The notes below the pieces were generated by a model that was not told where the DNA came from, ran no database searches, and saw nothing but the letters and a program-made list of their open reading frames with translations. DNA of 64,000 nucleotides from RHKX01 sp964641695 (GTDB lineage Bacteria > Actinomycetota > Thermoleophilia > Solirubrobacterales > 70-9): NCBI GenBank assembly GCA_964641695.1, contig CAZXKG010000003.1:1-64000 (forward strand), in the 5' to 3' direction. Made by a program: the position numbers and the translations under genes. Of the stretch, positions 17,108-25,065 are shown piece by piece (position 1 is the stretch's first letter; every line of letters begins with the position of its first letter).

Positions 17108-17290
17108 TCAAGCGAAGGCCAGCTCGTGCGGCTTCTGCAGCTTCGCCCCGATCGCCGCGAGTAGTCGCGCCGCGTCCGCCCCGTAGAGGATCCGGTGATC
17201 GCAACTCAACGTGAAGGTGGCGATTCGCCTGTCGACGATCGACCCGTCGTCAGCGCGGGCGAGGACCTCCAGAAAGCCCTCGTCATCCGC
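17108..17290 (-). pseudogene. C-terminal fragment of a 2-oxoacid dehydrogenase E2 acyltransferase
   Basis: The frame ends IATFTLSCDHRILYGADAAR and LLAAIGAKLQKPHEL. The DHRxxxG segment holds the catalytic His of lipoyl-dependent E2 acyltransferases. Only about the last 50 residues of a normally 400-plus-residue enzyme remain. Upstream the frame runs into unrelated sequence and then the hairpin repeat at 17361. No E1, E3 or lipoyl domain is nearby. It is a relic. Confidence 0.65.
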
Positions 17291-17360
17291 AGCGGACGAG
17301 TCCTGTCCCGATGATCCCTCGCCCTCGACCCCTCCGCGCGACGTCGGACATCGAGCTCGC

Positions 17361-17410
17361 GAGCTTTTCGACATTGCCTTCGTCTATCGAAGTCAATGTC
17401 GAAAACCGCC
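17361..17410. repeat. Dispersed hairpin repeat, copy 2
   Basis: The same ~50-bp unit as 13021-13070 with two substitutions, keeping the long stem and the TCTAT loop. Here it sits between the E2 relic and a truncated DUF4236 relic. Both copies accidentally supply an ATG in the minus strand that opens a false MSKSS frame. Confidence 0.7.
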
Positions 17411-17564
17411 CCCCAGGCCCTCCCGGCCAGCGCACCGTCTTCCTTCCGCCCGTGCTCGCTGAGATACCCGCACCGCGCGGCCCAACGCGAAGGCTCGCGC
17501 TCTTCCTCCCGCCGTGAGCCGCCCCCGGCCCGAGCTTGACGCTCTTACGGACCCCGAAAGCCAT
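17411..17564 (-). pseudogene. Truncated DUF4236-like protein
   Basis: Starting at the ATG at 17564 the product reads MAFGVRKSVKLGPGA, later VRVGPRGAGISASTGGRKT, which resembles the short Gly-rich repeats of DUF4236 proteins (RKSIKLGPGVR...). The usual end with GTGLSY is missing. The frame instead runs into the hairpin repeat. The small size and lost tail suggest a relic. Confidence 0.45.
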
Positions 17565-17596
17565 CTAACCTCGCTCCGCCAAGCGCAACGAGGCTC

Positions 17597-17800
17597 CTAA
17601 CAGCCGTACTTCTGGGCGAGGATCGGGACGATCGTTCCAACGGGATCTCTCTGCTTGCAAACGGTGTAGTTCTCCTTGACGATGATCCCGAAAGTCGTAT
17701 CCGTGTTGGATACGTCCGGCTTGAACCCCGCGGACTTCAGAGCCTTCTCGGCTGCCGGGAGCGCGACCCGTGACCTGCGGGATCCGGTTGCCCACTCCAA
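17597..17800 (-). pseudogene. Frameshifted PASTA-domain relic
   Basis: The reading frame to the TAG at 17597 gives LPAAEKALKSAGFKPDV, then a body ending VPILAQKYGC, a typical PASTA domain. Its first strand (NRIPQVTG) lies in the neighbouring frame just upstream, so one base was gained or lost near 17765. PASTA domains bind peptidoglycan fragments in kinases and penicillin-binding proteins. No such parent protein is left here. Confidence 0.55.
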
Positions 17801-17861
17801 CCGACCCACGACTTCGACACACCACGACCGCCTGGCTTGCCGAGCAGTCCGACGGTCGGGA

Positions 17862-17985
17862 TGTCAAGGCCGCTCGAAAAGTGACCCCCTGGCGCCGCGT
17901 GAAAACTGACCCGCTGTGAGGGTCGCGGCGGGCGTCGCGTAGGGGAGCCCGGAGGGCGAGCCGGAGCGGCGCCCGCCGCGCGCGG
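17862..17985. mobile_element. End of an IS21-like insertion sequence (remnant)
   Basis: The stretch begins TGTCAAGGCCGCTCG and carries two near repeats 25 bp apart, GAAAAGTGACCC (17876) and GAAAACTGACCC (17901), facing inward. Multiple internal repeats behind a TGT terminus are a hallmark of IS21-family ends. I see no istA or istB gene and no second end, so the element is deleted. Family identification is from pattern memory and is tentative. Confidence 0.45.
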
Positions 17986-18227
17986 TCATTCGGATGGGGG
18001 TGAGCTTCGTGCAGTGGCGAGCCCAAGCACGCATGGGCCGGAACTGCAGCCGTGCTTCGAGGTTGTCGGTGTCCGGGGATAGCTCACCGTGCTCGATCGA
18101 CGTTGCCGAGCTCGCGGCTACTGCGGACGCAGTAGCCGCGATTGCCTGCGCAGAGACGACGATAGGCGCAGTTGTGGTGCGGATGATGGGGCGTGCACAG
18201 CCACCCCCGCCAAGGAGCACCGACGAG

Positions 18228-19172
18228 ATGATCGAAGTCACCAACCTCACGAAACACTACGGCTCGCACGTCGCCGTCGATGACCTGAGCTTCACCGTCA
18301 GACCCGGTGTGGTCACCGGCTTCCTCGGTCCTAACGGCGCGGGGAAGTCGACGACGATGCGAGTGATCCTTGGGCTTGACAGGCCTACCGTGGGGCAAGC
18401 GCTGGTGAATGGCCGACCGTTCGAGGAGCATCGAGCGCCACTCCGCGAGATCGGGGCGCTGCTCGACGCGAAGGGCATCCACCCGGGCCGCCCTGCCCGC
18501 CATCACCTGTTGGCGCTTGCCGCTACCACAGGCATCTCGAAGCGCCGCGTCGCCGAGGTGCTCGACCTTGTGGGCTTGAGCGAGGTGGCCGATCGCCGCA
18601 GCGGAGGCTTCTCACTCGGCATGGGACAACGCCTCGGCATCGCGTCGGCTCTGCTCGGCGATCCGCACACGGTGATGCTGGACGAGCCGGTGAACGGCCT
18701 CGATCCGGAGGGAATCCTATGGATCCGCGAGCTGCTCAAGTCGCTGGCAGACGAGGGACGCACGGTTCTCGTGTCTTCGCACCTGATGAGCGAGATGGCG
18801 CTCACGGCCGAGCACTTCATCATCGTCGGTCGGGGACGTTTGATCGCCGATATGTCGGGCTCCGAGCTCACCGCGATGACCGAGCCTTCCAGCGTCCGTG
18901 TCCGGTCGCCGCACGCCAGCCAGCTTCGTGATCTGCTCGCCGGCGACGCGACCGACATCGTGATCCGCGGCCACGACCTGTTCGACGTCGTCGGTGTGGA
19001 TGCGGACGAGATCGGTGCTCGAGCGTGGTCGGCGAAATTGCAGCTCCAGGAGCTGACACCCACACAACCCTCGTTGGAGGACATCTTCATCGGTCTCACC
19101 GAGGACGCCGTGGAGTACCACGGCGCCACCGACCCCACCAACAACACGCACGAACTGGAGAGCTCGCGATGA
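18228..19172 (+). CDS. ABC transporter ATP-binding protein (ABC-2 exporter type)
   Basis: A 314-aa ATPase. Walker A is GPNGAGKST (residues 34-42), the signature region is GGFSLGMGQRLGIASALLG, Walker B ends VMLDEPVNGLDP and the switch His lies in VLVSSHLMSEM. The variant signature LGMGQR is usual in the antibiotic/bacitracin exporter branch. The ATG at 18228 has AAGGAG upstream; the open frame to the left is only read-through. It overlaps the permease gene as ATGA. With the downstream kinase and regulator it forms a four-gene operon, so the pump is probably induced by an envelope or antibiotic signal. Confidence 0.9.
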   Translation: MIEVTNLTKHYGSHVAVDDLSFTVRPGVVTGFLGPNGAGKSTTMRVILGLDRPTVGQALVNGRPFEEHRAPLREIGALLDAKGIHPGRPARHHLLALAATTGISKRRVAEVLDLVGLSEVADRRSGGFSLGMGQRLGIASALLGDPHTVMLDEPVNGLDPEGILWIRELLKSLADEGRTVLVSSHLMSEMALTAEHFIIVGRGRLIADMSGSELTAMTEPSSVRVRSPHASQLRDLLAGDATDIVIRGHDLFDVVGVDADEIGARAWSAKLQLQELTPTQPSLEDIFIGLTEDAVEYHGATDPTNNTHELESSR

Positions 19173-20005
19173 ACACCACCACAACAAGATCGGCTTCACT
19201 GGCTGGATCGCCGCCGGCCGACGACGTGTCGGCCCACAACGTCACCCTTCCTCGGGTCATCCGATCGGAGTGGATCAAGCTGCGATCTGTCCGCTCGACG
19301 ATCGTCACGCTGGGCCTAACCGCCTGTGCCGTCATTGCCACCGGTGTGTTGGTGTCGATGCTCAGCAATGGCGCCCCCATTGCTGCCGAGGGCGAGGGGA
19401 TCTACGACCCCGCAGGCAACAGCTTGTTCGGGGCGACGCTCGCCCAGCTCGTGCTCGGCGTCATGGGCGCGCTGGTCATGACGTCGGAGTACTCGACGGG
19501 TCAGATCCGCACGACGCTCACCGCAGTGCCCCGGCGGCTGCCGGTGTTGTGGGCCAAGGTGATCGTCGTCGCTGCTGCTGCGTTCGCCACGATGGTGGCG
19601 TCGCTGTTGGTGGCGTTCTTCGTCGGACAGGCCGTCTATAGCGGTGGCGGGCCGTCGGCGTCGCTGTCCGACCCGGGAGTGCTCCGAGCGGTGCTTGCGG
19701 CGGCGTTGTTCCCGACCGTGATCGCGGTGATGGGTGTTGGCTTCGGCGCGTTGATGCGGCACACCGCGACAGCGATCGGGATCCTGGTCGCGATCTTGTT
19801 CGTCGTGCCGGTGCTGTTCGAGACGCTGGGCGGGGTGTGGGGCCGTGCCTCCGAGTACCTACCGGGCGAAGCGGGACAGACGATGACGACTGTCGTCAGG
19901 TACTCGGGCGATATGTCACCGGGCACTGCTCTGCTCGTGCTGATCGGCTGGATCGGGGTTCTGCTCGCCGCAGGCACGATCGCCCTCAAGCGCCGGGACG
20001 CGTGA
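19169..20005 (+). CDS. ABC-2 type permease
   Basis: A 278-aa membrane protein with about six hydrophobic helices. It starts with a soluble stretch containing VIRSEWIKLRSVRSTI, the characteristic entry of ABC-2 permeases, and contains TSEYSTGQIRTTLTAVPRR between helices 2 and 3. It overlaps the ATPase gene by four bases and forms the membrane half of that exporter. The last residues (ALKRRDA) are also typical. The exported substrate is not evident. Confidence 0.88.
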   Translation: MNTTTTRSASLAGSPPADDVSAHNVTLPRVIRSEWIKLRSVRSTIVTLGLTACAVIATGVLVSMLSNGAPIAAEGEGIYDPAGNSLFGATLAQLVLGVMGALVMTSEYSTGQIRTTLTAVPRRLPVLWAKVIVVAAAAFATMVASLLVAFFVGQAVYSGGGPSASLSDPGVLRAVLAAALFPTVIAVMGVGFGALMRHTATAIGILVAILFVVPVLFETLGGVWGRASEYLPGEAGQTMTTVVRYSGDMSPGTALLVLIGWIGVLLAAGTIALKRRDA

Positions 20006-20018
20006 GAATCGCCGACCT

Positions 20019-20038
20019 GCGATGTGCTTCCACATCGC
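20019..20038. promoter_or_regulatory. Perfect 8-bp hairpin between permease and kinase genes
   Basis: GCGATGTG-CTTC-CACATCGC is a perfect stem with a four-base loop, 13 bp after the permease stop. No T-run follows, so it is more likely an mRNA-processing or stability element, or a binding site, than a terminator. Confidence 0.5.
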
Positions 20039-20059
20039 ACCAACGCACAGGTCGTACGA

Positions 20060-21271
20060 GTGTCTGCCTTGTCTAACGTCTCGGGCATCGATCGCTCGTG
20101 GCCAGCACTGCGCCCTGTCGTCGCCGATCTGGCGATCGCCGCCACCGTCTGCGCTGGGGGCCTGATCTACGAGGCGGTCGACGCTGGCGACGTCGGCGCC
20201 AGCGTCGATGCGGTCGACTTCGTAACGTGCGCTGGCGCAGCGGCGCTGATCCTGCTGCGCCGGCGTGCCCCGCTAACGGTGTTGGTGGTCGCTGTGATCG
20301 CCGCCGTGTGGTCGCTGATCCCTGACGATGACCCAGGTGTGCTCCGGGTCGCAGCGATCATCGCTCTGTACACCGTGGCGTCGACATCGGGCCGCAGGAC
20401 CGCCTGGACGGCCGGCGCTGCGACGGCAGCCGCGCTGTACGTGACGGCGGCGATCACATCACCGGGCCCGTGGTACGACGGCGAGAACCTGGAACTGATC
20501 GCCTGGGCCGGTGTCGCCACAGCGGCAGGCGACGCCGTGCGCAGCAGGCGGACATACAACCTGGCAAGGCAGGAGAGGGCGACAGCCCTTGAAGAGCGCG
20601 CCGAACGCGCAGAGCATGCGCTCGAGGAGGAGGCCAGGCGGCAAGTGATCGAGGAACGCATGCGCATCGCTCGCGAGCTGCACGACGTCGTGGCTCACCA
20701 CATCGCCGTGATCAACGTCCAAGCTGGGGTCGCCGCACACCTCCTACGGGACAACCCGACCGGCGCGCAGGAAGCTCTCACGCAGGTCCGTCGCGGAGCC
20801 GCAAGCGTGCTCGACGAGCTGAGCAGCATCCTCAGCGTGATCCGCCAGCCCGACGAAGCGACCTCGACGACAGACCCTCTCCCCACCCTCGACGACCTGC
20901 AACGCCTCATCGCCGACTTCGCCAAGGTCGGCCTCGAGATCGAATGGCACACGGCTGGCGCACGCAGACCGGTGGCGCCGACGATCGGCCTCGCCGCCTA
21001 CCGGATCATCCAGGAATCCCTGACCAACGCCCATCGCTACGGCCGCCATCAACGAGCCACCCTGCGACTCACCTACGAGCGCGACACGCTGCGCATCGAG
21101 ATCCTCAACGACATCGACGCCGACCGACCTGTTGGAACGCGACGAGGACACGGCACCGTCGGCATGCGAGAGAGGGTCGCCGCCGCCGGAGGCACGATCG
21201 AGATCGGGCCAACCGCCGGCGGACAGTTCCGCGTCCATGCCACCCTCCGCACCGAACAGGCCGAACCATGA
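20060..21271 (+). CDS. Sensor histidine kinase (NarL-partner type)
   Basis: A membrane kinase of about 403 aa. Several N-terminal hydrophobic helices are followed by the HisKA_3 box ERMRIARELHDVVAHH (phosphorylated His at about residue 208) and a HATPase region (AYRIIQESLTNAHRYG, then RGHGTVGMRERVAAAGG). The sensor part has almost no extracellular loop, as in kinases that sense through the membrane or through an ABC partner. The start is uncertain: GTG at 20060 is preferred because an earlier GTG at 20024 lies inside a hairpin. The gene overlaps the response regulator as ATGA. Confidence 0.88.
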   Translation: MSALSNVSGIDRSWPALRPVVADLAIAATVCAGGLIYEAVDAGDVGASVDAVDFVTCAGAAALILLRRRAPLTVLVVAVIAAVWSLIPDDDPGVLRVAAIIALYTVASTSGRRTAWTAGAATAAALYVTAAITSPGPWYDGENLELIAWAGVATAAGDAVRSRRTYNLARQERATALEERAERAEHALEEEARRQVIEERMRIARELHDVVAHHIAVINVQAGVAAHLLRDNPTGAQEALTQVRRGAASVLDELSSILSVIRQPDEATSTTDPLPTLDDLQRLIADFAKVGLEIEWHTAGARRPVAPTIGLAAYRIIQESLTNAHRYGRHQRATLRLTYERDTLRIEILNDIDADRPVGTRRGHGTVGMRERVAAAGGTIEIGPTAGGQFRVHATLRTEQAEP

Positions 21272-21939
21272 TCCGTGTGCTGCTCGCCGACGACCAAGCG
21301 CTCATTCGTGCGGGTTTCAAGGCCCTGATCGACTCCGCCCCCGATCTCACCGTCGTCGCCGAAGCGGCGACCGGCGCCGAAGCCGTGACGCAAGCCCGGT
21401 CGAGCCGCGCTGACATCGTGCTGATGGACATCCGCATGCCCGACATGGACGGTATCGAAGCGACACGAGCGCTCACGACAGACGACGACATGGCCGGAGT
21501 CCGTGTCGTCATCCTCACCACCTTCGAGATCGACAACCTCGTGATTCGCGCCGTCCAGGCCGGAGCCAGCGGGTTCCTCGGCAAAGGCGTCGACCCCGCT
21601 GAACTCCTCGACGCGATCCGCATCGTCGCCTCCGGTGAGGCACTGCTCTCCCCGCGAGCGACGAGCGGTCTCCTGGCCCAGCTCCGCCACCACGAGCGGC
21701 CCCTTCCGACTACCGAATCCGAACGATTCAACGACCTCACCGCACGCGAGCGCGAGCTCACGACGCTCGTTGCCACTGGACTCAGCAACGACGACATCGC
21801 CGAACGCCTCCACCTCTCACCTCTCACCGTCAAGACCCACGTCAACCGCGCCATGATGAAGCTCGGGGCGCGCGACCGCGCCCAACTTGTGGTCCTCGCC
21901 TACGAAGGTGGGCTCATCCAGCCCGGCCGGCGCCCCTGA
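21268..21939 (+). CDS. NarL/LuxR-type response regulator
   Basis: A 223-aa regulator. The receiver domain has the acidic pair in LLADDQ, the phosphorylated Asp54 in VLMDIRMPDMDG, Thr in ILTTFE and Lys in FLGKGVDP. The C-terminal LuxR HTH reads LTARERELTTLVATGLSNDDIAERLHLSPLTVKTHVNRAMMKLGARDRAQLVV. It is the cognate of the overlapping kinase and probably activates the upstream ABC exporter. Confidence 0.92.
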   Translation: MIRVLLADDQALIRAGFKALIDSAPDLTVVAEAATGAEAVTQARSSRADIVLMDIRMPDMDGIEATRALTTDDDMAGVRVVILTTFEIDNLVIRAVQAGASGFLGKGVDPAELLDAIRIVASGEALLSPRATSGLLAQLRHHERPLPTTESERFNDLTARERELTTLVATGLSNDDIAERLHLSPLTVKTHVNRAMMKLGARDRAQLVVLAYEGGLIQPGRRP

Positions 21940-22196
21940 CCCGCGGTAACTGACAACCGGCGAGACGCCCCGGAGTTTCGTGGCGCCGCCAAGCCGCGTC
22001 GACGGGCCCCCCCCGGACGGTGGGCGGGCCATGCTTCGTCGTACCCACACCTGCTCTGGACACCCGTTGGCCTGTTGGCCGTCGAAGTCGAGCGTCGAAC
22101 CTGGGTGGTGCCCACCACCCTCGCCCCTCTGGTTGCCCGCCGGAGCTCACTACACCGTCGCCGACAACTCGGGTAGAGCTCACCGTGGCGCCATCG

Positions 22197-22455
22197 CTCT
22201 CAAGCAGCCGATCCTGAACCCCTCCCCAGATCCCCGGCTTGCCGACCTCACGCCACGCGAGCTCGAGGTGTTCCTGCTCATCGCCCAAGGGCACTCCAAC
22301 CGCGAGATCTCCGCCGCGCTGACCGTCGAGGAGACGACGGTCAAGAACCATGTCCGCAACGTGCTGACGAGCTCGGCGCACGCGACCGAATCCATGCCGT
22401 GATCCTCGTGTACGAATGCGGCGCGGTCTCCCCCGGCATGCGGACGGCGCCGTGA
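22197..22455 (+). pseudogene. Frameshifted C-terminal fragment of a second LuxR-type regulator
   Basis: The frame encodes DLTPRELEVFLLIAQGHSNREI and TTVKNHVRNVLT. It then continues in another frame as LGARDRIHAVILVYECG and ends at the TGA at 22455. Restoring one base near 22370 (VLT-K-LGARDR) gives a complete HTH end. No receiver domain precedes it in any frame between 21940 and 22197. It is a decayed relic of the same family as the intact regulator just upstream. Confidence 0.75.
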
Positions 22456-22643
22456 CCTGACGGGTGCCTCGGACCGCGGCGATAATCCATCTCGATCCAA
22501 ACGCGACCGCTGACGTGCGACCGTCCGTGGCGTCACGCTTTCAGTTGGTCAGCTCCGCCAGCGACGTGCGAACCCGTCGCGGCCTGCCCCCGGAGACGAA
22601 ATTTGGAGACAAACTGCCGCGTCGCCTCTCCCCCGAAAGCGAG

Positions 22644-22669
22644 AAAAGACCTGCTTTTGCAGGTCTTTT
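22644..22669 (-). terminator. Intrinsic terminator, probably the original one of tRNA-Arg
   Basis: AAAAGACCTGC and GCAGGTCTTTT form a perfect 11-bp stem with a 4-nt loop, ending in a T-run on either strand. On the minus strand it follows the partial tRNA-Arg copy (22673-22714) by three bases, the place where a tRNA terminator belongs. Confidence 0.7.
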
Positions 22670-22672
22670 CTG

Positions 22673-22714
22673 TACGCGCCCGACTGGATTCGAACCAGTG
22701 ACCTTCGGTTTCGT
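22673..22714. repeat. att-like direct repeat: 42-bp copy of the tRNA-Arg 3' half
   Basis: These 42 bp are identical and in the same orientation to 23836-23877, the T-arm/anticodon-arm half of tRNA-Arg, and diverge immediately beyond. A partial tRNA copy in direct orientation marks site-specific integration into a tRNA gene. Confidence 0.8.
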
Positions 22715-22855
22715 CGGCTGACGTCACCGATTTGGGTCGGTTTCTATCTCCCGAGTCCGCGCATCTGCCTTGAAATGGGGGAGGTTGTCTGGATCCCTAG
22801 TGTCGGCTACTGCAGTTTCGCCGACGATTCCGGCGACAGGTAAGGTCGAGCGACC

Positions 22856-22890
22856 CCTGTCCTTGACAGGAAGAAACGAGGCCATATTCT
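22856..22890 (+). promoter_or_regulatory. vapBC promoter with operator-like palindrome; probably leaderless
   Basis: TTGACA (22863-22868) and TATTCT (22885-22890) are 16 bp apart. The ATG of vapB lies only six bases after the -10 box, so the mRNA probably begins at or next to the start codon. CCTGTC-CTT-GACAGG (22856-22870) overlaps the -35 box and suits autorepression by VapB. Confidence 0.6.
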
Positions 22891-22896
22891 TTACTC

Positions 22897-23151
22897 ATGG
22901 CCTTGAACATCAAAGATCCCAGAACGGATCGCCTGGCGCGGGAGTTGGCTGATCTGACCGGCGAGAGCATCACGGTCGCGATCGGCAACGCGCTTCAGGA
23001 TCGACTCGAGCGGCTGAGCGGCAGGGTTCCCAGCGAGCAGAGGGCCGAGGAGATGCGACGTATCGCCGCCGAGGCTGCTGCGCTTCCCGTGCTCGACGAT
23101 CGCAGCGAGGACGAGATCCTCGGCTACGACGAAGTCGGGCTTCCGCGCTGA
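22897..23151 (+). CDS. vapB: VapB antitoxin (Rv0623/PSK-type)
   Basis: An 84-aa antitoxin beginning MALNIKDPRTDRLARELADLTGESIT, the fingerprint of the Rv0623-like transcription-factor family. It has an N-terminal DNA-binding part and a C-terminal acidic part (LDDRSEDEILGYDEVGLPR) that neutralises the toxin. The stop codon overlaps the vapC start as TGATG. The pair is the only gene content of the tRNA-Arg mini-island and could stabilise it. Confidence 0.9.
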   Translation: MALNIKDPRTDRLARELADLTGESITVAIGNALQDRLERLSGRVPSEQRAEEMRRIAAEAAALPVLDDRSEDEILGYDEVGLPR

Positions 23152-23540
23152 TGGTAATCGACACCTCGGCCCTGGTGGCGATCCTCTGGGAGGAGCCTGA
23201 GAAGGACGCCTTCATCGAGGCGATCTCGGGTGCCCCTGACCCGACCATATCGGCCGCGACCCTGCTCGAAGCGCGGATCGTCGTCGAGGCAAGGGCCGGC
23301 GTTGAAGGGACGGAGCGCTTGGAACAGCTTCTCGAGGCCGGCGGTGTCCGGGTCGTCGCCTTCTCCGCCGCGCAGTCAGATGCGGCGCATCAGGCGTGGA
23401 GGGAGTTCGGACGAGGAAACAGCCCGGCCAGGCTCAATTTCGGGGACTGCTTCAGCTACGCGCTGGCGAGGGAGATGGGTAGGTCGCTTCTGTTCAAGGG
23501 GGATGACTTCGCGAGGACGGACGTCAAGTCGCCGGTGTGA
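23151..23540 (+). CDS. vapC: VapC toxin, PIN-domain ribonuclease
   Basis: A 129-aa PIN domain. The conserved acidic residues are visible: Asp4 in MVIDTSALVAIL, a Glu in LLEARIVVEAR, and Asp in NFGDCFSYALA followed by LLFKGDDFARTD. VapC toxins cleave tRNA or rRNA when VapB is degraded. It is co-transcribed with vapB from the promoter at 22863. Confidence 0.92.
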   Translation: MVIDTSALVAILWEEPEKDAFIEAISGAPDPTISAATLLEARIVVEARAGVEGTERLEQLLEAGGVRVVAFSAAQSDAAHQAWREFGRGNSPARLNFGDCFSYALAREMGRSLLFKGDDFARTDVKSPV

Positions 23541-23837
23541 GGACTAAATGGGATCCTCGACCCTTCCCTGGCACGAGGAGAGCCACCCAGCGACGGTCCG
23601 CTCTATATGCCTGCCCCCAGCTCAGATCCCTGAGCCGCGATCGCTGACCTGAGTCGATAGGAACCAGAGCCCCGACCATCACGGAGCAGCTTCCACGCAC
23701 GAAATCGCAAAGACATCTCTTGCGATAGTCAACGCGATGGTCGCTATGCCGCTTGGACAAGCGGCACGCGATTCTCGGGCATTTGGCGCGCTTCGTCCAG
23801 CCGCCCACATACCCCATCCCCAAGCCGTTTCCAGCTA

Positions 23838-23911
<74 letters not shown>

Positions 23912-24034
23912 GAGCGCACGGGTCGAGCCCGCGCGAGTCGCGCATTCTAGAGATCGGTCGGCGACGAGCGTCAGCGCGGTTGCGGCGGCGTGCGGGAGCG
24001 GCCAACGCCGGCACGTCGATAGATTCGCAAACGC

Positions 24035-24979
24035 ATGGTTCGTATTCCCGAAGGAGTCACGGTCGGGCACTGGACAGATCGAGAGGGCTGGACGGGATGC
24101 ACGGCGATCATCGGTCCCGCGGGCTGCGTCAGCGCCGGGGAGATCCGGGGTGGCGGGCCGGGCACGCGCGAGTTCGACCTGCTCTCCCCCGCCACCTCCA
24201 CCCCGGGCGCGCAGGCGATCGTGCTCGCCGGGGGCAGCGCCTTCGGACTGGCCGCCGCCGAGGGCGTCGTGGCCTGGATGAAGGACAACGGACTCGGCTT
24301 CGAGGCCCCGAACGCGACGATCCCGCTCGTCGCCGGAGCCGTCGTCTACGACCTCCTGCTCGGCGATCCCGGCGCTCACCCTGATGCCGCCGCCGGCTAC
24401 GCCGCTTGCGAGGCGGCCACCTCCGACTTCGAACGCGGCAGCGTCGGAGCTGGCACCGGATGCACCGCCGGCAAGCTGCTCGGGCCGGATGCCTGGACCA
24501 AGTCAGGGCTCGGCGCGGCCTCCGAGTACGCCGGCGACGCGCTCGTCACGGCGATCGCGGTCGCCAACCCGGTCGGGGACGTGATCGGCCCCGACGGCGA
24601 GGTGATGGCCGGCGTCTGGCAGGACGGCGGCTGGCGGCGAACGGTGGACATCGTCCGCGCAGGGGAGAGCCATCTGCTGGCGGAGCGTGAGGCGACCACG
24701 CTCATCTGCCTGCTGACCGACGCCCAGCTCACGAAGACGGAGGCCTGGAAGATCGCCCGCGCCGGCACGGCCGGGCTCGCCCGGGCGATCGCCCCGTGCG
24801 CGACGGCCCTCGACGGCGATCTGGTGACCTGCCTCGGCACGAACCGGGTACCAGCCGACCCGTTCGCACTGGAGGTGATCGCCGCCGAAGTCATCGCCGC
24901 CGCGATCCGCGACGCCGTCGACCACGCGACGGCGGCGCCGGGCTGTCCGACGCGCGCCGAACGCCTGACGCCGGACTGA
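24035..24979 (+). CDS. P1 family peptidase (DmpA/NylC type, N-terminal nucleophile hydrolase)
   Basis: A 314-aa protein. It begins IPEGVTVGHWTDREGWTGCT, then AGEIRGGGPGTREFDLL and IVLAGGSAFGLAAAEGVV, the conserved first half of the P1/DmpA fold, followed by GAGTGCTAGKLLG. Family enzymes cleave themselves before a Ser/Thr that becomes the nucleophile. The stretch LAEREATTLICLLTDAQLTK is the probable site. They hydrolyse D- or beta-aminopeptides or, as NylC, nylon oligomers. The ATG at 24035 follows AAACGC and lacks a strong ribosome-binding site. The gene stands alone between tRNA-Arg and the convergent phospholipase-like gene. Confidence 0.88.
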   Translation: MVRIPEGVTVGHWTDREGWTGCTAIIGPAGCVSAGEIRGGGPGTREFDLLSPATSTPGAQAIVLAGGSAFGLAAAEGVVAWMKDNGLGFEAPNATIPLVAGAVVYDLLLGDPGAHPDAAAGYAACEAATSDFERGSVGAGTGCTAGKLLGPDAWTKSGLGAASEYAGDALVTAIAVANPVGDVIGPDGEVMAGVWQDGGWRRTVDIVRAGESHLLAEREATTLICLLTDAQLTKTEAWKIARAGTAGLARAIAPCATALDGDLVTCLGTNRVPADPFALEVIAAEVIAAAIRDAVDHATAAPGCPTRAERLTPD

Positions 24980-25065
24980 TCCCGCCGAAGCCGGCCAAGC
25001 CGCTGATCCCGCCGAAGTCGCCAGGCGTCGTGGACCCTCCGAGCCCCCGACCGACCGACCTCCCC

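Noticed and set aside
22673..22714. A second tRNA-Arg gene
   Set aside because: Only the T-arm and anticodon-arm side is present; the sequence diverges after the anticodon loop and cannot form D- and acceptor arms.
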